A DNA stretch of 64,000 nucleotides from Sphingobacterium olei (GTDB lineage Bacteria; Bacteroidota; Bacteroidia; Sphingobacteriales; Sphingobacteriaceae): the NCBI RefSeq assembly GCF_005048855.1, contig NZ_SUME01000010.1:1-64000 (forward strand), in the 5' to 3' direction. The number at the start of each line of letters is the position of its first letter. Within the stretch, counting starts at the first letter, position 1. A program made the translations under genes and the position numbers. Shown one piece after another: positions 57,768-64,000 of the stretch. The notes under the pieces are model-generated. The model saw only the letters and a list, made by a program, of their open reading frames with translations, had not been told where the DNA came from and did not search any database.

Positions 57768-58640
57768 TTAATAGGAGGTTGTTGCTTTTTTTGCACTGAT
57801 CATGCGGTCTACACCATTGATGTCTTTTAGAATCGTGACTTGTGTAAATCCCTTTTTGTGAAGTAAGGATGCCGTTTCATGGCTTAGATATTGATTGATC
57901 TCGAAATAAAGCATGCCAGTTTCCTCCAGATGTGCCAATGCGAAGTCCGAAATGTAGTCATAGAAAATCAGTGGAGCACTGCTTTCAACAAATAGGGCGA
58001 GATGTGGCTCAAAGGCAAGGACATTTTGATGCATCTCTTCTTTCTCTGCTGATGTAATGTAAGGCGGGTTACTTACAATAATATCAAATCGTTCACCATT
58101 AGTAAACAAATACTCCCATTCTAAAATATCTGCATGGACAAACTGAATATCTACTTTTTGTTTTTCCGCATTTTGTTTAGCAATTCCAAGGGCTTCTGAT
58201 GAAATATCTATAGCCCAGATTTTTGCATCTTGTATGTGTTTCGCAATGCTAACGGGAATGCATCCGGTACCTGTTCCAATATCTATTAGACGTAGATTTC
58301 TCTGTGTGCCGTGTGATTTCAATATCAAATCTACCAATTCTTCTGTCTCTGGTCTAGGAATCAATGTATGTTCATTGACATTAAAGTCGAGTCCATAAAA
58401 ATGTGTGCTGCCGGTAAGATGTTGTATAGGTTTGCCGTATTTTAATTGATGGAGCATTTCAAGTAATTGATGCTGTTGATCTGAAGTAATAGCGCTACTT
58501 TTCTCAAGTAAGTAGTTCGTTTTTTTTAGCTGAGTAATGTGTTCGATAGCAATATGAAAAATCGCTTTAATTTCTGCCGGATCATATAGATTAGCTAATT
58601 CATCTAAAAAAACTTGTTCGATATCACGCCATGTGTTCAT
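57768..58640 (-). CDS. prmC: Release factor glutamine N5-methyltransferase
   Basis: Methylates the GGQ glutamine of peptide release factors. The 290-residue protein has an N-terminal helical domain, LIPRPETEELVDLIL, the SAM-binding motif LIDIGTGTGCIPVSIA and the catalytic NPPY (IIVSNPPYITSAEKEEM). Divergent from ribD across 55 bases. It is not adjacent to prfA as in many bacteria. Confidence 0.95.
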   Translation of the reverse strand: MNTWRDIEQVFLDELANLYDPAEIKAIFHIAIEHITQLKKTNYLLEKSSAITSDQQHQLLEMLHQLKYGKPIQHLTGSTHFYGLDFNVNEHTLIPRPETEELVDLILKSHGTQRNLRLIDIGTGTGCIPVSIAKHIQDAKIWAIDISSEALGIAKQNAEKQKVDIQFVHADILEWEYLFTNGERFDIIVSNPPYITSAEKEEMHQNVLAFEPHLALFVESSAPLIFYDYISDFALAHLEETGMLYFEINQYLSHETASLLHKKGFTQVTILKDINGVDRMISAKKATTSY

Positions 58641-58695
58641 GATACAAACTTACAATATTATGCATTATTTAGGCGCAATTCACTAAGTTTGTTGT

Positions 58696-59751
58696 ATGGA
58701 TAGGCGTGAATATTATATGCAAAGGTGTTTGGATCTTGCTGTTTTAGGAATGGGAACAGTGAGCCCAAATCCGATGGTAGGTGCAGTCGTTGTGTATCAA
58801 GATACCATAATCGGAGAAGGGTATACTTCTCCATATGGCGGACCGCATGCAGAGGTCAACGCTGTACAATCTGTCGTTACAAAATACGGAACGGAAAAAG
58901 CAAATCAACTATTGGCTGATAGCACCATTTACGTAAGTTTGGAGCCTTGTGCGCATTTCGGAAAAACCCCACCCTGTGCAGATATGCTGATTGCTTATGG
59001 TTTACCAAAAGTTGTTATAGGTTGTTCAGACCCTTTCTCTAAGGTAAATGGTCTGGGGATAGCAAAACTTCGATCGGCCGGAATAGAGGTTGTTACAGGA
59101 GTATTGGAAGATAAATGCCAGTATATAAATCGTAGATTCTTTACGCAGATAAACAAAAGCAGACCTTATGTGGTTTTAAAATGGGCCGAAACTGATGATG
59201 GATATTTTGCGCCTGCCGATAAAGCTCAGCATTGGATAAGCAACGCTGCAAGTAAGCAGTTGGTACACAAATGGCGCAGCGAAGAAGATGCTATCTTGGT
59301 AGGGAAGAATACGGCGCTAATTGATAATCCAAGTTTAACAAATCGATGCTGGACGGGCAAGTCTCCGAAGCGGATTTTGATCGATAAGAATCTTGATGTT
59401 CCAGCCGATTATTATCTTTTGGATCAATCTATCGAAACAATTGTTTTTAATGCGGTGAAATCGGAATGGAATCAGAATCTTAAATATATCGAAATGGAAA
59501 ACTTTGACCTATACCTACCTCAAAACATCTTATATCAATTGTACTTGATGGATGTGCAATCTATTATTATCGAAGGTGGCGCTAAAACCCTACAGATGTT
59601 TATAGATGCGGGTCTATGGGATGAAGCGCGGGTTTTTGAGTCCAAAGAATCGTGGGGAACTGGGGTGATTTCTCCAAAAATAGGCGGTGTTTTAGATCGG
59701 AAATTGCAAGTCTCCGATGATCAATTATTGATCTATTATCCAATTCATTAG
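58696..59751 (+). CDS. ribD: Bifunctional riboflavin deaminase-reductase
   Basis: The N-terminal deaminase domain has the zinc site HAEVNAV and PCAHFGKTPPC and the opening MQRCLDLAVLGMGTVSPNPMVGAV. The C-terminal reductase domain has RPYVVLKWAETDDG and SIIIEGGAKTLQMFIDAGLWDE. It performs the second and third steps of riboflavin synthesis. There is no FMN riboswitch in the short upstream gap. Confidence 0.96.
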   Translation: MDRREYYMQRCLDLAVLGMGTVSPNPMVGAVVVYQDTIIGEGYTSPYGGPHAEVNAVQSVVTKYGTEKANQLLADSTIYVSLEPCAHFGKTPPCADMLIAYGLPKVVIGCSDPFSKVNGLGIAKLRSAGIEVVTGVLEDKCQYINRRFFTQINKSRPYVVLKWAETDDGYFAPADKAQHWISNAASKQLVHKWRSEEDAILVGKNTALIDNPSLTNRCWTGKSPKRILIDKNLDVPADYYLLDQSIETIVFNAVKSEWNQNLKYIEMENFDLYLPQNILYQLYLMDVQSIIIEGGAKTLQMFIDAGLWDEARVFESKESWGTGVISPKIGGVLDRKLQVSDDQLLIYYPIH

Positions 59752-59794
59752 TGATTTATTTTAAAATGACATATTAAAACGGTAAATTTAAGGT

Positions 59795-61072
59795 ATGTCA
59801 TTCCCGGAAGAGTTACTCCACTTCATTTGGCGTTTTCGCTTGTATAACCAATTGGATTTAAAAACATCTGATGGAGATACACTGCAGGTGATAGAGATAG
59901 GACAGTATAATGTTAATGCAGGTCCCGACTTTGAATTCGCATGTGTCCGAATTGATAATGTGCTATGGTATGGTCATGTAGAAATTCATATTAATGCTAA
60001 AGATTGGGAAAAGCATGGGCATTCATCTGATCCGGCATATAACAATACGGTATTGCATGTGGTATGGAATAATGATTTTGCTGTACTACGATCTGACGGG
60101 ACTAAAATTCCCACCATATGTTTGCAGTCTTATGTACAAGAAGGAAGATTGTTGAAATATCAATCTCTCATGCAAAATCTAAATTGGATACCCTGCGAAA
60201 ATCAGATTTCTCAAATTAATGATATCGTGGTTTATCCATGGCTAAAGCGACTTGCCATAGAACGGTTAGCGGATAAATACGACTATTTTTTACGAATTAT
60301 TCAGGAAACTAAACAAGACTGGGAAAGGGTATTGGCTATTGCATTGGGAAGAGCCTTCGGTATGCGGGTAAACTCGATAGCTTTTGAAAAAATGATGTCT
60401 TCCGTGGATTTACTTTTGTTCCAAAAATATCAAAATGATGAAATAAAGACGAGCAGCTTGCTTTTTGGGACCGCAGGTCTATTGAAGCCTGAAATGGAGG
60501 AGGATTATCCGAATACGTTACTCTCTGAATTTGAGTACTTGAAGAAAATTCATAAATTAAAGTCTATGCGGACAGAAGAGTGGAAATTTTTACGGATGAG
60601 GCCATATAATTTTCCTACTTATCGTATTGCACAGCTGTCGACATTATTATGTAATAAAGCTTATTGGTTTGAATTTATTTTAAGTGAGGATAGGTTGACT
60701 ATTTCGGCTACGATTCAATCCTTTGAACTCCAAAGTTATTGGAAAGATCATTACAGGTTTGACAGACAAACAAAAGTTCATTCCGTTTCTTGGTCTAAGG
60801 ATTTTATTTCCCATCTCTTCGTGAATTGTTTTATACCAATAGTATTTGCCTATGGTAAGTTTTATAACATCGAAAAATACATGGAGAAGGCGATACAATG
60901 GTTGGAGGAAATTGAGACGGAAAATAATTCCATTATTACAAGATTTAAGAAAATGAATGTAAAATCAATCACTGCATCTGATTCACAAGCCTTGCTACAT
61001 CTGAAAAATAATTACTGCGATACCAAAAGGTGTTTAGAATGTGCTATCGGTGTTTCACTTTTAAAACACTAA
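59795..61072 (+). CDS. DUF2851 family protein
   Basis: The 425-residue protein matches the Bacteroidota-specific DUF2851 family: EELLHFIWRFRLYNQLDLKT, QYNVNAGPDFEFACVRID, WYGHVEIHINAKDWEKHGHS and the C-terminal NNYCDTKRCLECAIGVSLL. The N-terminal part resembles a nuclease-like fold, with GPDF and E-x-H positions conserved, but activity has not been shown. It follows ribD by 43 bases. Its stop codon overlaps that of the convergent ankyrin gene. Confidence 0.88.
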   Translation: MSFPEELLHFIWRFRLYNQLDLKTSDGDTLQVIEIGQYNVNAGPDFEFACVRIDNVLWYGHVEIHINAKDWEKHGHSSDPAYNNTVLHVVWNNDFAVLRSDGTKIPTICLQSYVQEGRLLKYQSLMQNLNWIPCENQISQINDIVVYPWLKRLAIERLADKYDYFLRIIQETKQDWERVLAIALGRAFGMRVNSIAFEKMMSSVDLLLFQKYQNDEIKTSSLLFGTAGLLKPEMEEDYPNTLLSEFEYLKKIHKLKSMRTEEWKFLRMRPYNFPTYRIAQLSTLLCNKAYWFEFILSEDRLTISATIQSFELQSYWKDHYRFDRQTKVHSVSWSKDFISHLFVNCFIPIVFAYGKFYNIEKYMEKAIQWLEEIETENNSIITRFKKMNVKSITASDSQALLHLKNNYCDTKRCLECAIGVSLLKH

Positions 61073-61722
61073 TTTACTTTCAAAATCTCCGCTATCTCAT
61101 GAAAACCTTTATCTGCGGCCAAATCTGCTGCCGTAGCACCTAAATCTGTAACAATGCCGATATTAGCTCCTTGTTCCAACAATAAAATAATCAACTCAAT
61201 ATTACCGTGTTGAGCGGCCAAATGTAGTGGAGTAATACGGGCGGTCTGGACTACATTTACTTCGGCTCCTGCTTCAATAAGCATTTTACTTATTTCCTCA
61301 TTGTTGATACTTAATGAAGCATGTAGGGGATACACGTTGTAGCCGTTTTGTGAAGGTATATTTGGATCGGCATGGTGGGCTAGCAAAATTCTTACAATAT
61401 CTTCTTTACCAAAATGTGCTGCAATACCGATAGGAGTAAAGCCGTGAGAAGAAATTTCGTTAATTACCGCTGGTTTTTGCTCAACCATCAGTTGCACGTG
61501 CTGTGCTAATCCCGCGGCACACGCTTCATGAATGGTGATCGAAGTAATATATTTTAAGATTATTTGTGCAATTTGGGGTTTGTGATAGTAACAGGCTAAT
61601 AACAAAGGTGAAATATCATGGCTTGTATTTTCTTTAACCAAAGAAGGGTTTTTAATTAGTAACAAATCTAAATCTTGAAAGTTACCCGTTTCAATATATT
61701 CCTCTAATACTGTTAAGCTCAT
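61069..61722 (-). CDS. Ankyrin repeat protein
   Basis: ATG 61722 is preferred to the GTG at 61779, since it starts the first repeat-like helix. The 217-residue protein is built of about six ankyrin repeats (SPLLLACYYHKPQIAQIIL, TPIGIAAHFGKEDIVRILL, TPLHLAAQHGNIELIILLL). No signal peptide or other domain is seen, so it is probably a cytoplasmic protein-binding scaffold of unknown partner. Confidence 0.87.
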   Translation of the reverse strand: MSLTVLEEYIETGNFQDLDLLLIKNPSLVKENTSHDISPLLLACYYHKPQIAQIILKYITSITIHEACAAGLAQHVQLMVEQKPAVINEISSHGFTPIGIAAHFGKEDIVRILLAHHADPNIPSQNGYNVYPLHASLSINNEEISKMLIEAGAEVNVVQTARITPLHLAAQHGNIELIILLLEQGANIGIVTDLGATAADLAADKGFHEIAEILKVN

Positions 61723-61933
61723 TTTATTTGAATTTCCTGTTTCAGCTCCGAAATAAAGAAAAAAATATGGATTCGACACAAATTGTGAGTAAAATTTTGT
61801 TTGTGGATTAATAATGCCGTTTTTGAAATCTTAGCCAAATATATTTTATAATACTTAAAACGTAAAAAATAGTTTTTATGTAGTATTCAGACTACAAATT
61901 TTTAATTTTAACGATCAAACTAGCGGTAAAGTG

Positions 61934-61963
61934 TTGCAAATAAGGAAAGGATGCTTACTTTTG
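61934..61963 (+). promoter_or_regulatory. Promoter of the ubiX leader
   Basis: TTG (61934-61936), 19 bases, then TACTTTTG (61956-61963) fits the Bacteroidota primary-sigma promoter. The ~210 bases before it, back to the ankyrin gene, are A+T-rich with no gene recognised. Confidence 0.7.
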
Positions 61964-61966
61964 TAG

Positions 61967-62037
61967 TGCCCTCCCCAAGGGCATGTTTTTCATAGGTAGA
62001 TGTAGGGTCGAATATTTCTTATTCGACCCTTATTTTA
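61967..62037 (+). ncRNA. Two-hairpin leader ending in a terminator before ubiX
   Basis: A first hairpin TGCCCT-CCCCA-AGGGCA (61967-61983) is followed by TGTTTTT. A second hairpin, a perfect 11-bp stem AGGGTCGAATA/TATTCGACCCT (62004-62030), is followed by TATTTTAT. Its T-rich tail ends 13 bases before the ubiX start. The arrangement suggests transcription attenuation or a short independent RNA. No known riboswitch class was recognised. Confidence 0.55.
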
Positions 62038-62049
62038 TAGCTTTGTTCT

Positions 62050-62625
62050 ATGAAACGAAAAATCATAGTTGCGATCACAGGAGCGTCGGGTTCAATTTAT
62101 GCAAAACTTTTATTGGATAAACTGAGTTTACTGACGGATCAGATAGAAGAGATAGGCGTCGTTATGTCAGATAACGCGAAGGATGTCTGGCAATTCGAAT
62201 TACAGAATGAGGCATTTAAAACATATACCTTTGTATTCTATTCAAAAAATGATTTTATGGCCCCTTTTGCATCGGGATCGGCGAACTTTGATACGATGAT
62301 TGTTTGTCCTTGTTCGATGGGAACTTTAGCGCGGATTGCAAATGGTACCTCTTCGGATTTAACTACGCGCGCTGCAGATGTTATTCTGAAAGAAAGAAGA
62401 AAATTAATTCTCGTCGCTAGAGAGACCCCTTTAAACTTAATACATTTACAAAACATGCTAACGGTGACACAAGCAGGAGGAATTATCTGTCCGGCTAGTC
62501 CATCATTTTACAGTCAACCTCAATGCATTGAAGACGTGGCGTCAACAGTAGTGGATAGGGTTATTTCTTTGGCTGGCCTTAAAATAGATAGCTATGAGTG
62601 GGGACAGCATAGGAATAAACTATAA
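62050..62625 (+). CDS. ubiX: UbiX family flavin prenyltransferase
   Basis: The 191-residue protein has the FMN-binding start KIIVAITGASGSIYAKLLLD, TMIVCPCSMGTLARIANGTSSDLTTRAADV and RKLILVARETPLNLIHLQNML. It makes prenylated FMN for UbiD-type decarboxylases. No ubiD lies beside it in this window. It has a terminated leader immediately upstream. Confidence 0.94.
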   Translation: MKRKIIVAITGASGSIYAKLLLDKLSLLTDQIEEIGVVMSDNAKDVWQFELQNEAFKTYTFVFYSKNDFMAPFASGSANFDTMIVCPCSMGTLARIANGTSSDLTTRAADVILKERRKLILVARETPLNLIHLQNMLTVTQAGGIICPASPSFYSQPQCIEDVASTVVDRVISLAGLKIDSYEWGQHRNKL

Positions 62626-62670
62626 TAAATACGTTTACATTTTAAGAGTATTTTGTACATTTGTTTTTTA

Positions 62671-62907
62671 ATGGAGCAATTTGATTTTTCGGTTTTTTCT
62701 GAAAGAAATCTTTTAACAGAGCAATACGCTAAACCGCTTTTTTTTCCTGAAAGTGTTTGTGTTATTGTTAATTGTTTATTTTTAAAGGAATCAATGCGCT
62801 TATTTCAAAGACCATCAAGAACTTTCATGGCTGTCGGGGTCACCGCTATCGTGAAGTTTTTTTTACTAGATTACTTCAACTCCATTGTATTAATTAGCAA
62901 AATTTAA
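62671..62907 (+). CDS. Possible small hypothetical protein
   Basis: A 78-codon frame from ATG 62671 fills the gap between ubiX and the dihydroorotase-like gene. A TACATTTG promoter-like box at 62656-62663 ends seven bases before the ATG. The product has a hydrophobic middle and end (CVIVNCLFL, AVGVTAIVKFFLL) but no family match. Composition is unconvincing, so it may be chance or a 5' leader of the next gene. Confidence 0.25.
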   Translation: MEQFDFSVFSERNLLTEQYAKPLFFPESVCVIVNCLFLKESMRLFQRPSRTFMAVGVTAIVKFFLLDYFNSIVLISKI

Positions 62908-62926
62908 TTTCTAGCATATTATATCC

Positions 62927-64000
62927 ATGAATACGATCTTAATTACTTCTGCAAAATTGATTTTACCAGGGCATACATTTAATCAACAAGAAGTTGATGT
63001 GCTGATAAATAAAGGTAAAATTGCGGATATAAATAAGAAAATTAAACCAACTGATGAGAAAACTCGGGTTATTGAGGGGAAGGGAGCGATATTAGCACCA
63101 GGATTCTTTGATTTGAATGTAAATATTGGTGAACCGGGCTATGAGACGAAAGAAGATTTGCAGACGGGTACTGCAGCTGCAGCAGCGGGAGGGTTCACCG
63201 GTATCGCTGTCCATCCGAATACAAGTCCGGCTATTCAAAGTCGATCGGAAGTTGCGCTAATTGTAAATATGTCTAAGGGCAATCTTGTAGACGTATATCC
63301 AATTGGAGCTGTTAGTAAAAAGAGAGAGGGTAAGGAGATGGCGGAGCTTTATGATATGAAGGTAAACGGTGCGATAGCTTTTTCAGACGGTAATCACAGT
63401 GTGCAACAAGCTGGATTAATGGGGCGTGCATTATTGTATGCCCGTGGATTTAATGGATTGGTTATATCTTTAGCGCAAGACGAATCCATTGCAGGTGGTA
63501 ATCAAATGAACGAAGGTGTGATGAGTACATTTTTAGGTATGAAAGGCATTCCGAATCTAGCAGAGGCGTTAATGGTTTCGCGTGATTTGTATTTGGCAGA
63601 ATATAATGAAGCACCTATTCATTTTACGACGATCTCTACAGCGGAATCGGTAGAGCTGATAAAAAAGGCAAAGGCGAAGGGTTTGCAAGTAACCTGCGAT
63701 GTAGCGGCACACAGTTTGGTGTTTACAGACGATAATATAGAGGGGTTTGATAGTAATTATAAAGTGAGTCCTCCTTTACGTACGCATAAGGATGTAAAAG
63801 CATTAATAAAGGGTCTTAAGGACGGTGTTATAGATGCTGTAGTTTCACAACATACGCCACAAGAGGTCGAGTTTAAGGCGGTTGAATTTCATATTGCAAA
63901 AAATGGTATCACCGGTTTACAAACGGTATTGCCGATGTTGCTTAAAGCAGGATTGAGCGAAGATCAAATTGTTGAAAAATTAGCGATAAACTCGCGTAAA
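62927..64000 (+). CDS. Dihydroorotase-like protein lacking metal ligands (PyrC-prime/PyrX type), 3' end outside window
   Basis: The frame from ATG 62927 is open for 358 codons to the window edge. It follows the type I dihydroorotase pattern: LAPGFFDLNVNIGEPGYETKEDL, HPNTSPAIQ, PIHFTTISTAESVELIKKAKAKG, VSPPLRT. However, the HxH metal pair of PGxxDxHVHxRxPG reads N-V-N, the later SAHCEE-like site reads SLAQDES, and TDHAPH reads SQHTPQ. It is therefore probably non-catalytic, like the PyrC-prime subunit that supports aspartate transcarbamoylase in Pseudomonas. Confidence 0.85.
   Translation, partial: MNTILITSAKLILPGHTFNQQEVDVLINKGKIADINKKIKPTDEKTRVIEGKGAILAPGFFDLNVNIGEPGYETKEDLQTGTAAAAAGGFTGIAVHPNTSPAIQSRSEVALIVNMSKGNLVDVYPIGAVSKKREGKEMAELYDMKVNGAIAFSDGNHSVQQAGLMGRALLYARGFNGLVISLAQDESIAGGNQMNEGVMSTFLGMKGIPNLAEALMVSRDLYLAEYNEAPIHFTTISTAESVELIKKAKAKGLQVTCDVAAHSLVFTDDNIEGFDSNYKVSPPLRTHKDVKALIKGLKDGVIDAVVSQHTPQEVEFKAVEFHIAKNGITGLQTVLPMLLKAGLSEDQIVEKLAINSRK

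Noticed and set aside
58641-58695. FMN riboswitch before ribD
   Set aside because: The gap is only 55 bases and shows none of the RFN core; too short for the aptamer.

Overview
The window looks like a chromosomal segment of a Bacteroidota bacterium of the Sphingobacteriaceae type (Sphingobacterium or a close relative; the genus is an inference). Supporting signs are a type IX secretion substrate with its PorP/SprF partner, SusC/SusD proteins, a type III glutamine synthetase, a short SigA-type primary sigma factor, and many promoters of the form TTTG-N19/20-TAnnTTTG in place of the usual -35/-10 boxes. Shine-Dalgarno sites are mostly absent, and several genes start with TTG or GTG.

Layout. 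1-4.3 kb: the 3' end of a large secreted adhesin, a PorP/SprF membrane protein and a PorE-like OmpA protein. 4.4-7.5 kb: two Tat-type ferritin-like proteins facing an ECF sigma/anti-sigma pair, with a shared upstream motif. 7.6-8.0 kb: RNase P RNA. 8.0-9.6 kb: an orphan NtrC-type response regulator and a 58-residue membrane protein. 9.8-14.3 kb: sulfur amino acid genes (hom and metY behind a SAM-I riboswitch, then a cystathionine beta-synthase). 14.4-37.3 kb: housekeeping genes (amn, clpX, clpP, holA, carA, eno, divIC, glnN, an S9 peptidase, rpoD, fmt, an FtsX-type permease, a Kef-type antiporter, icd and a Crp/Fnr regulator).

37.4-57.3 kb: one co-directional operon for alpha-mannan use with a divergent GntR regulator. 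It encodes SusC, SusD, a SusE-like lipoprotein, two GH76 endo-mannanases, two GH92 alpha-mannosidases (one a 1449-residue fusion), an MFS sugar importer, a ROK kinase and a mannose-6-phosphate isomerase. Together these could take surface mannan through to fructose-6-phosphate. The block is bracketed by direct repeats holding the 3' end and terminator of tRNA-Lys, which suggests it is a genomic island inserted at that tRNA gene. No integrase is visible.

57.5-64 kb: tRNA-Lys, prmC, ribD, a DUF2851 protein, an ankyrin protein, ubiX behind an attenuator-like leader, and the start of a dihydroorotase homologue that lacks its metal ligands. No CRISPR array, insertion sequence or phage genes were seen.
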